A DNA stretch of 64,000 nucleotides from Thiobacillus sp. 0-1251 (GTDB taxonomy: Bacteria; Pseudomonadota; Gammaproteobacteria; Burkholderiales; Thiobacillaceae). A program made the position numbers and the translations under genes. Numbering within the stretch: position 1 is the stretch's first letter; every line of letters begins with the position of its first letter. The notes beneath the pieces were generated by a model. The model did not search any database. It was not told where the DNA came from and saw only the letters and a list, made by a program, of their open reading frames with translations. Location of the stretch: the NCBI GenBank assembly GCA_001899305.1, contig MKWL01000011.1, forward strand, positions 1 through 64,000. Reading direction: 5' to 3'. This document shows positions 19,152-28,182 of this stretch, in pieces.

Positions 19152-21296
19152 TCATCTTCGCGTCGCGAGGATGACACCGGCGCGCGGCTCGATCCGATAG
19201 ATCACGGGTGCATCCAGCCGCAGCGCCGTGCCCGGCGAGGCGATATCCTCGGGCGCCGGACGATGCGTATCCACCACCCGATGCCAGTGCCGATCATCCG
19301 GCGCCTCGGGCACGCGAAAATCGACATGCTCGCTGCCGGCATTGAATATGAGGAACAGGCTGTCATGCGCGTCTTCCCGTATGCGGCAAGCCAGCTGCCT
19401 GGCCGACGGATCGAACCAGTCTGGCACGTTGCCGTCCGGGCCGAACCACTGGATCTCCGCTTCCGTATAGAACCGTTCCCGGCTCAAGACCGGATGCGCC
19501 CGACGAAAGGCGAGCATTTCGCGCACGAATCGATGGAGTTCCCGGTGCTGTTCGAGCAGGTTCCAGTCAACCCAGCTCGTCTCGTTGTCCTGGCACCAGG
19601 CATTGTTATTGCCGCCCTGGGTACGACGAAACTCGTCCCCGCCCAACAGCATCGGCACGCCGCGCGAGATCAGTAGCGTCAGCAGGAAGTTCCTGATCTG
19701 GCGACTGCGCATCGCCTCGATCGCAGGATCCGTCGACGCCCCTTCGATGCCGCAAGCGTCGCTGAAGTTGGCATCGCTCCCGTCCCGGTTGTCCTCGCCG
19801 TTCGCCTCGTTGTGCTTGGCGCGATAGCTCACCAGGTCGTTCAAGGTGAATCCGTCGTGGCAGGTGACGAAATTGATGCTGGCCTCGGGACCTTTTCCCG
19901 ACTGGGCGTAGATGTCGGCGCTGCCACAGAGGCGGCTGGCAAAGAGGCCGAGCATTCCCGCATCGCCGCGCCAGAAACGCCGCACGTCGTCACGGTAGCG
20001 GCCATTCCATTCCGCCCAGCGCCGTTCGGAGAAACTTCCCACTTCGTAAGCACCGGCGGCGTCCCACGCCTCGGCGATGAGCTTCACGTCCCGCAGGATC
20101 GGATCCTCGGCGATCCGCTCGAGCAGCGGCGCGCTGGCCAGCAGCCTGCCGGTGCCGTCACGGCCGAGAATCGACGCCAGGTCGAAGCGGAACCCGTCCA
20201 CGTGCATCTCCACCACCCAGTGGCGCAGCGCGCCCAAAATGTGATCCCGCACCACGGGATGATTGGCGTTGACGGTGTTGCCGGTGCCCGTGTAGTTCCT
20301 GTAATGGCGCAGGTCCGGCGTCAGCATGTAGAAGATCGCGTTGTCGATCCCGCGAAAACCCAAGGTCGGCCCCAGTTCGTTGCCTTCCGCCGTATGGTTG
20401 AAGACGACATCCAGGATCACTTCGATCCCGGCCTGGTGGAGCGCACGCACCATCTCCTTGAATTCCAGCGTCTGCTGGCCCTGGCCACCCGCGCTGCTGT
20501 AGGCGGCCTTCGGTGCCAGAAAGGCCACGGGATCGTAGCCCCAGTAGTTTCTGAGCGGCTCGCCCGTCTGCGGATTGCTGACCGGAAGCTGCCATTCGTT
20601 GAATTCGTGCACTGGCATCAACTCCACCGCCGTCACGCCCAGCGCCTTCAGATAAGGGATCTTGTCCATCAGGCCGCGGTAGGTGCCGGGATGGTCGACG
20701 CCGGCGCTGGGATGGACGGTGAATCCCCGGATATGCATTTCGTAAATCACGGTCTCCGACCAGGGGCGCCTGGGCGGCAGGTCGTCCTGCCAGTGGAACG
20801 GCTCGTGGATGAACACGCATTTCGGCATGGCGCCGGCGTCGTCCACCGGGGAAGGCATCCGATCCGGATCTGGCGCCGCTGGATCGTATCCGCGCGCCGG
20901 CCCGAAATCCCAAGGCGAGCGTTGCGAGATTGCCGTCGCGAAGGGGTCCAGGAGCAGCTTGCGGAAATTGAAGCGATGGCCGTCCTGGGGCCGGTACGGG
21001 CCGTCGACACGATAGGCATACAGCTGGCCCGTTTGTATCCCCTGCACCCAGACGTGCCAGACGTCGCCGGTGCGGTTGCGGACCGGATCCAGATCGATGG
21101 CCCGGACCGGCACGGCATCATGTGCCCGATCGAACAGTTCCAGCCGAACGCGGCTGGCATGACGGCTGAACAGGGCGAAGTTCACGCCGCCTTCGGATTC
21201 GTGGGCTCCCAGAGGCAAAGGCACGCCTCGCCGTAGGTCGGTGCACTCGGACACCTCGGCGGCGTAGTCGTGCAGCGGGCGTTCCGGGGCGCTCAC
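19152..21296 (-). CDS. glgX: Glycogen debranching enzyme (GlgX-type)
   Basis: A 714-residue GH13 enzyme with an N-terminal CBM48 (PLPLGAHESEGGVNFALFSRH) and a TIM-barrel catalytic domain. The nucleophile Asp is in DGFRFDLASILGRD (about residue 372), the acid/base Glu in LIAEAWDAAGAYEVG (about 402) and the third Asp in VTCHDGFTLNDLVSY. It cleaves alpha-1,6 branches of phosphorylase-trimmed glycogen. It is preceded by glgP (12-base gap) and followed by ackA, so glycogen breakdown is built into the phosphoketolase operon. Confidence 0.95.
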   Translation of the reverse strand: MSAPERPLHDYAAEVSECTDLRRGVPLPLGAHESEGGVNFALFSRHASRVRLELFDRAHDAVPVRAIDLDPVRNRTGDVWHVWVQGIQTGQLYAYRVDGPYRPQDGHRFNFRKLLLDPFATAISQRSPWDFGPARGYDPAAPDPDRMPSPVDDAGAMPKCVFIHEPFHWQDDLPPRRPWSETVIYEMHIRGFTVHPSAGVDHPGTYRGLMDKIPYLKALGVTAVELMPVHEFNEWQLPVSNPQTGEPLRNYWGYDPVAFLAPKAAYSSAGGQGQQTLEFKEMVRALHQAGIEVILDVVFNHTAEGNELGPTLGFRGIDNAIFYMLTPDLRHYRNYTGTGNTVNANHPVVRDHILGALRHWVVEMHVDGFRFDLASILGRDGTGRLLASAPLLERIAEDPILRDVKLIAEAWDAAGAYEVGSFSERRWAEWNGRYRDDVRRFWRGDAGMLGLFASRLCGSADIYAQSGKGPEASINFVTCHDGFTLNDLVSYRAKHNEANGEDNRDGSDANFSDACGIEGASTDPAIEAMRSRQIRNFLLTLLISRGVPMLLGGDEFRRTQGGNNNAWCQDNETSWVDWNLLEQHRELHRFVREMLAFRRAHPVLSRERFYTEAEIQWFGPDGNVPDWFDPSARQLACRIREDAHDSLFLIFNAGSEHVDFRVPEAPDDRHWHRVVDTHRPAPEDIASPGTALRLDAPVIYRIEPRAGVILATRR

Positions 21297-21308
21297 GATC
21301 GACCGGCC

Positions 21309-23855
21309 TCAACGTTGCCAGAGGATATGCGCATCTTCCAGCGGGACCGCCAGGCTGTCGTGGAACGGAATGAGGCGCGCCGTGTAGTCCGTCGCCGGAC
21401 GGCTTGCCGGGACCGCGGCATGATACGCATAGCCGTTGGCCGCCCCCACCAGTTGCCGCACCCGCTGCATCGCCACCCGCACGGAGGGTGCGCCGTCCAC
21501 TCCATTGGCATACAGTTCGACCCGCACCGTATCGGGATCGACGTCGTCGAGGTACAGCTGGATCTCGAATACGTGCTGTCCGTCCGCGCTGTCCAGTTTG
21601 ACTTCCCCAAACCGCAGGGCCGTCCAATCCTGTTCCAGCGTGTGCCGCATTTTCACCAGTTGCGCACCGAGCGCCCCCTGCTCGGCGGCGCGCGCGAGAT
21701 AGACCGAGGCGGCCGGGAGATAATGCTGCTCGGTGTATTCGCGCACCGCGCGGTTGGTGGAGTAGCGCGGCGTCAATTGCGCCATGCTTTCCCGCATCCG
21801 CGCCACCCAGGCGCCGGGAATGCCCTGCTCGTCGCGCGTATAGAATTCCGGGATCACTTCGCGCTCGAGCAGGCCGTAGAGCGCGTCGGCTTCGGCCGCA
21901 TCCCAGGCCGGATCGTCATCATGCTCCTGGCCGTCCCCCAGCGCCCATCCCACTTCCGGCGTGTAGGCTTCCGCCCACCAGCCGTCCAGTTCCGACAGGT
22001 TGATGCCGCCATTGACCAGCACCTTCATGCCACTCGTTCCGCACGCCTCCCAGGGGCGTCGCGGCGTGTTGAGCCAGACGTCCACGCCCTGCACCAGGTG
22101 TTCAGTCAGGTGCATGTCGTAGTCGCTGAGGAAGATCACGTGTGGGCGCGCCTCGGGACGGCGGATGAAATGGATCCATTGCTGGATCAGGGCCTGTCCG
22201 GCCAGGTCGGCGGGATGGGCCTTGCCGGCGATGATGAGTTGTACCGGGCGTTGCGGATTGGACAGCAGGCGCAGCAGGCGTTCCGGATCGTGAAGCAGCA
22301 GGTTCGGTCGTTTGTACGTGGCGAAACGGCGGGCAAAACCCAGCGTCAGGGTGTTGCAATCGAACAGGTGCTTCGCCTCGGCGATGGCTTCGGGCGGCGC
22401 GCCGGACGCCGTAAGCTGCCGGGACAGGCGTTCGCGCGCGTAGTCGACCAGGGATGCGCTGGCGGCCGTGCGGAACTCCCAGAGCCTGGCGTCGGAGATG
22501 CGGCGCATGTCCTGCTCCAGCGTACCCGATCCATCCAGCCAGCGGTCCTTGCCGCAGGCTTCCGTCCACAGCACGTCGGCCGCGGCCGAGTCCCAGGTCG
22601 GCATATGGACGCCGTTGGTCACGTGGCCGACGGGTACTTCGTTCACCGGCCAGCGCGGAAAGAGCGGCGCGAACAGATGCCGGCTCACCCGCCCGTGCAG
22701 GCTGCTGACGCCATTCACCGCCCCGCTTCCGCGAATCGCCAGATACGCCATGTTGAAGGGCTCAGACGCGTCGTTCGGGTTCTGCCGACCGAGGGCCAGC
22801 AAGTCATGGCGCGTGATGCCGAGCCTCTGCTCGGCGTATCCGCCGAGATATTGCTCGATCAGGGCCGGTGCGAAACGATCGAATCCGGCGGCGACCGCTG
22901 TGTGCGTGGTGAAGAGATTCCCCGCGCGGGTGACGGCGAGTGCGACTTCGAATGGCTGCCCGCTCGACTGCATGAAGCTGCAGGCGCGTTCCAGCACGGC
23001 AAAGGCCGCATGTCCTTCGTTCAGGTGGCAGACTTCCGGTTGGATGCCGAGCGCCTGGAGCAACCGCCAGCCTCCGATCCCCAGCAGCATTTCCTGTTTG
23101 AGCCGCAATTCGGGACCGCCACCGTATAGCTCGCTGGTGATGCCGCGATGCGCGGGATAGTTCGCGGCGTCGTTGCTGTCCAGCAGGTAGAGCTTCACGC
23201 GGCCGACCTGGACCTGCCAGGCGCGCAGCCAGACCGAATATCCGGGCAACGCGATTTCCAGCCGCAGCCACTCTCCATCCGGTTTGCGCAGGGGCGTGAT
23301 GGGCAGCTGTCCGGGGTCGTTGTAGGGAAAGCGCGCCTGCTGCATGCCGTCCTTGTCGATTTCCTGCCGAAAATAGCCTTGCTGGTAGAGCAGCCCCACC
23401 CCGATGACCGGAATGCCCAGATCGCTGGCCGCCTTGAGCTGATCGCCCGCCACGTTGCCGAGCCCGCCCGAATAAATAGGCAAGGCCTCGCTCAACATGT
23501 ATTCCATGCTGAAGTAGGCCACACAGTTGAGCTGCGTGTGCGGGTGAGTCTGCTGAAACCATGCCGGGGCCTCGCCGGCATTCCGTCGCGTCTGCACGAG
23601 CGCGTCAAGATTCTTGCGGAAAGTGGGATCGGCCAGCACGCCCTGCAATTTCTCGCGCGACACCGTCTGCAACACGACCCAGGGATTCCGCGTCAGCGCC
23701 CAGAGTTCGGGATCCAGCTTTCGCCAGACAGGATCGGTGGCGTGGTTCCACGACGAACGCATATCCAGGGCCAGTTCGGCCAGGGAGTCGAACCCCTCGA
23801 TATCCGTGGGAAGCAGAAATTCCTTCGGATGGCCGGATGGGGTGGGGTCATTCAT
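21309..23855 (-). CDS. glgP: Alpha-glucan (glycogen) phosphorylase
   Basis: An 848-residue GT35 phosphorylase of the TIGR02094 type that releases glucose-1-phosphate from glycogen. Conserved motifs include YFSMEYMLSEALPIYSGGLG (about residues 113-132) and GTSGMKVLVNGGINLSELDG (about 604-623), whose Lys near 609-610 binds pyridoxal phosphate. FARRFATYKR is also typical. The C-terminal 130 residues form an extra beta-rich domain usual in this subtype. AAGGAG lies 6 bases before the ATG. It begins only 12 bases after the RND pump gene, so it may be read from the upstream promoter. Confidence 0.94.
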   Translation of the reverse strand: MNDPTPSGHPKEFLLPTDIEGFDSLAELALDMRSSWNHATDPVWRKLDPELWALTRNPWVVLQTVSREKLQGVLADPTFRKNLDALVQTRRNAGEAPAWFQQTHPHTQLNCVAYFSMEYMLSEALPIYSGGLGNVAGDQLKAASDLGIPVIGVGLLYQQGYFRQEIDKDGMQQARFPYNDPGQLPITPLRKPDGEWLRLEIALPGYSVWLRAWQVQVGRVKLYLLDSNDAANYPAHRGITSELYGGGPELRLKQEMLLGIGGWRLLQALGIQPEVCHLNEGHAAFAVLERACSFMQSSGQPFEVALAVTRAGNLFTTHTAVAAGFDRFAPALIEQYLGGYAEQRLGITRHDLLALGRQNPNDASEPFNMAYLAIRGSGAVNGVSSLHGRVSRHLFAPLFPRWPVNEVPVGHVTNGVHMPTWDSAAADVLWTEACGKDRWLDGSGTLEQDMRRISDARLWEFRTAASASLVDYARERLSRQLTASGAPPEAIAEAKHLFDCNTLTLGFARRFATYKRPNLLLHDPERLLRLLSNPQRPVQLIIAGKAHPADLAGQALIQQWIHFIRRPEARPHVIFLSDYDMHLTEHLVQGVDVWLNTPRRPWEACGTSGMKVLVNGGINLSELDGWWAEAYTPEVGWALGDGQEHDDDPAWDAAEADALYGLLEREVIPEFYTRDEQGIPGAWVARMRESMAQLTPRYSTNRAVREYTEQHYLPAASVYLARAAEQGALGAQLVKMRHTLEQDWTALRFGEVKLDSADGQHVFEIQLYLDDVDPDTVRVELYANGVDGAPSVRVAMQRVRQLVGAANGYAYHAAVPASRPATDYTARLIPFHDSLAVPLEDAHILWQR

Positions 23856-23867
23856 GCTCGCTCCTTG

Positions 23868-26800
23868 TCAAATCGATGTCGCATCGCCCTGCATGGCGGG
23901 AGACGCCGGATCTTCAGGTCTTTTCGACGTGCCGCCATGATCGGCGCCCAGCATCACGTACATGGCTGGCACCACGAACAGGGTGAACAGTGTGCCGATC
24001 GACAACCCGGTCGCAATGACCAGGCCCATGTTGAAGCGGCTCACCGCGCCCGCGCCACTGGCGGTAATCAAGGGCATCACGCCGAACACCATGGCCGCAG
24101 TGGTCATCAGGATCGGCCGCAGGCGCAGGCCCGCGGCATGCTTGATGGCGTCGAGCTTGCTCTGCCCTTCGCGCTGCAGGTTGTTGGCGAACTCCACGAT
24201 CAGGATGCCGTGCTTGGAGATCAACCCGATCAGGGTGACCAGACCCACTTCAGTGTAGATGTTCAGCGTGGCATGGCCGATGCCGAGGTTGATGAACAGG
24301 AGCGCGCCCGAGATGGCCATGGGGACCGACACCAGGATGATGATGGGATCGCGGAAGCTCTCGAACTGTGCAGCCAGGGCCAGGAAGATGATCACCAGGG
24401 CGAAGAAGAAGGTCAGCACCAGTCCACCCGATTCCTGGACGAACTGGCGGGAAGGACCGGCGTAGTCGAAAGTATAGCCGGCGGGCAGCGTGCGCTGGGC
24501 CAGCTGTTTCAGGCTCTCCAACGCCTGTCCCTGGGCCACGAAGGGCAAGGCCACGCCCTGGATGGTGGCCGCGTTGGCCTGCTGGAAATGACTGATCGTT
24601 TCGGGCTGCACCACGGTGCTGAAATGCACTACGGTGGACAACGGCACCATGTTGCCGCTCGCGGTGCGCAGGTAGTAATGCATGAGCTGATCCGGATTCA
24701 GGCGGTAGCGCTGGTCGACCTGGGGGATGACCTTGTAGGCGCGTCCGCCCAGTTCGAAGAAATTCACGTAGCCGCCACCCAGCATGGCCGACAGCGCCGA
24801 GCCGATGTCCTGCATGTTGAGACCCAGCTGTGCGGCCATGTTGCGGTCGATCTCGATGCGGGTCTGCGGCAGGTCGAGGCGCAGGTCGGACTGCAGGAAG
24901 ATGAACTGCCCGGTCTTCTGCGCCGCCTGCAGGAACTGCTGCGATACCGCGTAGAGCTTGTCGAACGACTCGGAGGTGGTGATGACGAACTGGATCGGCA
25001 CGCCGCGGGCACCCGGCAGGGGCGGCGGCTGGAACACCGCAATCTGCGAACCGGCGATCTGGCTCAATTTCTTCTGCAGTGCAGGCTGCAAATCCGTGGC
25101 GGTCTGGGTACGTGCATCCCAGGGTTTGAGGACCATGCCGCCAATGACCTGGGCGGGCGAATTGACCTGGAAGACATGGTCGGTTTCCGGAAAGCCCTTG
25201 AACACGTCGTAGATCTGGCTGGCGTAAAGCTGCCGCTGATCGATGGTGGCCGTGGGATTGTTGAAGGCGATGCTGATCAGCACGCCCTGGTCTTCCTGCG
25301 GCGCCAGCTCCGACATCGAGGTCGAATACAGGTAATAGATGGAGCCGAGAATGATGGCCGACATCACCGCCGTGACCGGCAGGTGATTGAGCGAGCCTTG
25401 AAGCAGGCGCTCGTAGCGTGCGTGCAGGCGCTCGAAGCTGCGGTCGAGGAACAGCACCAGCCGGTCCTGCCAGTTGCGGCTCTGCGGATTGGGCGCTTTC
25501 AGCAGGCGCGAGCACATCATCGGCGACAGGGTCAGCGCGATCACCGCCGACATGACGACCGTCCCCACCAGCGTAAAGGCGAACTCGGTGAACAGCGCGC
25601 CCGTCAGCCCGCCCATGAAGCCGATGGGGACGTACACCGCCACCAGCACGATGGTCATCGCGATGATGGGATTCGCCAGTTCGCGCGCGGCGCGCACCGC
25701 CGCGTCCATCCGCGACATGCCGTTCTCGAGATGGCGGCTGACGTTTTCCACGACGATGATGGCGTCGTCGACCACCAGGCCGATGGCCAGCACGATCGCC
25801 AGCAACGTGAGCAGGTTGATGGAATAGCCCAGCGCCAGCATCACGGTGAACGTGCCGACGATGGACAGCGGGATGGCGACCAGTGGAATGATCACCGAGC
25901 GCAGCGAACCGAGGAAGATGAACACGACCGCGGTGACGATGAGAACGGCCTCCACCAGCGTCTTGATCACTTCGTTGATCGAGGAATTCACGAACTTGGT
26001 CGAGTCGTAGATGATGCCGCCCTGCAAGCCGGTCGGCAGTTGCGACTGGATGTCGGGCATGACCTTGCGCACGCGGGCGATGACGTCGAGCAGATTGGCG
26101 CCCGGTGCGACCTGGATGCCGACGAACACCGACGACTTGCCATCGAAGGCGACCGCTGTGTCGTAATCGTCGGCGCCCAGGGAAACGTTGGCCACGTCCG
26201 TCAACCTGACGACCTGTCCGCCGACCGTTTTCACGATCAGGTTCTTGAACCCATCGAGCGACTTCAGGTTGGTATTGGCGGCCAGGTTGACCTGCACCAT
26301 CTGGCCCTTGGCATTGCCGGTGGAGGAGAGATAGTTGTTGGCGGCCAGGGCCGAATACACGTCGGATGCGGTCAGGCCGTGGGCGGCGAGCTTCTGTGGG
26401 TCGAGCCAGGCGCGCAGGGCGAAGTTCTTCGCGCCCAGGATCTCGGCGGTCTGCACGCCGTCCACCGCCTGCAGCCGGGGCTGCACCGCACGGTTGATGT
26501 AGTCGGTGATCTGGTTGGGCTTGAGTACGTCGCTGTTGAATCCGATGTACATCGCGTCGATGGTCTGGCCGATGCTCACCGACAGGACGGGTGTCTGGGA
26601 TTGCGGCGGCAACTGGTTGAGCACCGAGTTGACCTTGGCGGTAATCTCGGTGAGCGCCTTGTCGGGCGCGTAGTTCAACCGCAGGTTGACGGTGATGGTG
26701 CTCATGCCCTGCACGCTGCTCGACGTCATGTAGTCGATGCCGTTGGCCTGGGCGATGGCGTTTTCCAGCGGCGTGGCGATGAAGCTCGCCACCAGGTTGG

Positions 26801-26972
26801 CGTCGGCCCCCGGATAGACCGTGGTGACCGTGACCACGGCGTTTTGCGTGTAGGGATACTGCAGCACCGGCAGCAACCCGATCGAACGCAGCCCGAGCAC
26901 CAGGATGACCAGGCTGACCACGGTGGCCAGCACCGGGCGCCTGATGAAGATATCCGTGAATTTCGTGTTCAT
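23868..26972 (-). CDS. RND multidrug efflux pump, inner-membrane subunit (HAE1 type)
   Basis: A 1034-residue AcrB-like transporter with twelve membrane helices and two large periplasmic loops. The proton relay is in LAIGLVVDDAIIVVENVSRH (double Asp near residue 403). The N-terminus (FTDIFIRRPVLATVVSLVIL) and SMSELAPQEDQG are standard for the family. It exports lipophilic drugs using the proton gradient together with the two genes upstream. The gap to the adaptor gene is 11 bases. The substrate range cannot be predicted. Confidence 0.95.
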   Translation of the reverse strand: MNTKFTDIFIRRPVLATVVSLVILVLGLRSIGLLPVLQYPYTQNAVVTVTTVYPGADANLVASFIATPLENAIAQANGIDYMTSSSVQGMSTITVNLRLNYAPDKALTEITAKVNSVLNQLPPQSQTPVLSVSIGQTIDAMYIGFNSDVLKPNQITDYINRAVQPRLQAVDGVQTAEILGAKNFALRAWLDPQKLAAHGLTASDVYSALAANNYLSSTGNAKGQMVQVNLAANTNLKSLDGFKNLIVKTVGGQVVRLTDVANVSLGADDYDTAVAFDGKSSVFVGIQVAPGANLLDVIARVRKVMPDIQSQLPTGLQGGIIYDSTKFVNSSINEVIKTLVEAVLIVTAVVFIFLGSLRSVIIPLVAIPLSIVGTFTVMLALGYSINLLTLLAIVLAIGLVVDDAIIVVENVSRHLENGMSRMDAAVRAARELANPIIAMTIVLVAVYVPIGFMGGLTGALFTEFAFTLVGTVVMSAVIALTLSPMMCSRLLKAPNPQSRNWQDRLVLFLDRSFERLHARYERLLQGSLNHLPVTAVMSAIILGSIYYLYSTSMSELAPQEDQGVLISIAFNNPTATIDQRQLYASQIYDVFKGFPETDHVFQVNSPAQVIGGMVLKPWDARTQTATDLQPALQKKLSQIAGSQIAVFQPPPLPGARGVPIQFVITTSESFDKLYAVSQQFLQAAQKTGQFIFLQSDLRLDLPQTRIEIDRNMAAQLGLNMQDIGSALSAMLGGGYVNFFELGGRAYKVIPQVDQRYRLNPDQLMHYYLRTASGNMVPLSTVVHFSTVVQPETISHFQQANAATIQGVALPFVAQGQALESLKQLAQRTLPAGYTFDYAGPSRQFVQESGGLVLTFFFALVIIFLALAAQFESFRDPIIILVSVPMAISGALLFINLGIGHATLNIYTEVGLVTLIGLISKHGILIVEFANNLQREGQSKLDAIKHAAGLRLRPILMTTAAMVFGVMPLITASGAGAVSRFNMGLVIATGLSIGTLFTLFVVPAMYVMLGADHGGTSKRPEDPASPAMQGDATSI

Positions 26973-26983
26973 CGCGGCGGCCT

Positions 26984-28126
26984 TCAGGGGGTGGGCACGT
27001 TCGGATTCGGACTGTTCGAAGGCTGGACGCTGTTGTTCACCGTGACAGGAGAGCCGTTGCGAAGCTTGAGCTGGCCGGCGGTCACCACGGTTTCACCCGC
27101 CTTCAGGCCCTTGAGGATGGCGACCTGGTCGCCGCGCGTCGGACCGGTCGTGATGAAACGCTGCTCCACCGTCAGTCCGGGCTTGCCGTTCGCGCCCTTG
27201 CCATGATCCGTCACGATGAACACGGTGGCGCCATAGGGGTTGTAGGTGATGGCGGCGTTGGGCAGGGTGACGTATTGCACAGGCTCGCCCTGGCCGATGC
27301 GCACCGTGGCAAACGCGCCCGGCAGCAAGGTATTGCGGGGATTGGGCACGCGGGCGCGCACCTTGAGATTGCGCGTGGCGGTGTCGATCTGCGGCTCGAT
27401 CGCGGTCACGATGCCATGGAAGCTCTGGCCTGGCACCGCGCTGGTCTCGATCTGGGCCTTCATGCCCACGCGGACCAGATCGATCTGGCTTTGCGGCACG
27501 CTGAAATCGACTTCCATCGGGTCGAGTTTCTGCAGCGTGACCACGGCCGTACCCGGCGCCAGATACTGGCCCAGGTTCACCTGGCGGATACCGAGCTGGC
27601 CGGGAAACGGCGCGCTGATCGTCTTCTGTGCGATCAACGCTTTTTGTGCCGCCACCTGGGCTTGTGCACTCTTGAGTGTGGCCTTGTCGGTATCCACCAC
27701 CGACTGGCTGATGGCCTGCACCGCAAGCTGGGCCTCGTCGCGCTTGAGCGTGGTCGCGGCCAGCGCCGCCGCCGCTTCGAACTGGGCCAGCTGCGCTTTC
27801 AACGGGGCGGGATTGAGCTCAACCAGCGTCTGGCCGACGCGTACCTTCTGGCCCGAATCGAAATGGATGGCCGTGACCTGTCCGCTGACCTCGGCACTCA
27901 GGGCCGCCTGCTGACTCGCGCTGAAACTGCCCAATGCCTCGACGGTCGGCTGCCAGGTGCTCGTCTGCGCGACCGTCGTCGAAACCGTCTGCGGCGGGTT
28001 GGCCTGGCCCTTGATCGCCTTGCCGATCATGGTGTTCTTGAAACCCTGGAACGCCACCACGCCGCCCACGATCACACCGGCGAGAATGAGCATGATGATC
28101 ATGCGCTTGGTTGTACCTGGGGTCAT
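26984..28126 (-). CDS. RND efflux periplasmic adaptor (membrane fusion protein)
   Basis: A 380-residue AcrA/MexA-like protein. An N-terminal membrane anchor (MIIMLILAGVIVGGVVAFQGF) precedes the two half-lipoyl motifs (SAEVSGQVTAIHFDSGQKVRVG and KTISAPFPGQLGIRQV), which flank a coiled-coil hairpin rich in Ala and Gln. Beta-barrel and membrane-proximal domains follow (GAFATVRIGQG). The ATG at 28126 has GGAG upstream; a TTG 60 bases earlier overlaps the preceding stop codon but adds non-conserved residues. There is no lipobox. Confidence 0.92.
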   Translation of the reverse strand: MTPGTTKRMIIMLILAGVIVGGVVAFQGFKNTMIGKAIKGQANPPQTVSTTVAQTSTWQPTVEALGSFSASQQAALSAEVSGQVTAIHFDSGQKVRVGQTLVELNPAPLKAQLAQFEAAAALAATTLKRDEAQLAVQAISQSVVDTDKATLKSAQAQVAAQKALIAQKTISAPFPGQLGIRQVNLGQYLAPGTAVVTLQKLDPMEVDFSVPQSQIDLVRVGMKAQIETSAVPGQSFHGIVTAIEPQIDTATRNLKVRARVPNPRNTLLPGAFATVRIGQGEPVQYVTLPNAAITYNPYGATVFIVTDHGKGANGKPGLTVEQRFITTGPTRGDQVAILKGLKAGETVVTAGQLKLRNGSPVTVNNSVQPSNSPNPNVPTP

Positions 28127-28182
28127 CGCGTGCTCCGTTGTGCGGTTTGCCTGAGAGGAATCGAGTTGCAGGTGGCCGGCCG

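Noticed and set aside
23148..27206. Plus-strand 1352-codon open frame
   Set aside because: Runs antisense to glgP, the RND pump and adaptor; His/Gln/Arg-rich low-complexity product with no motifs.
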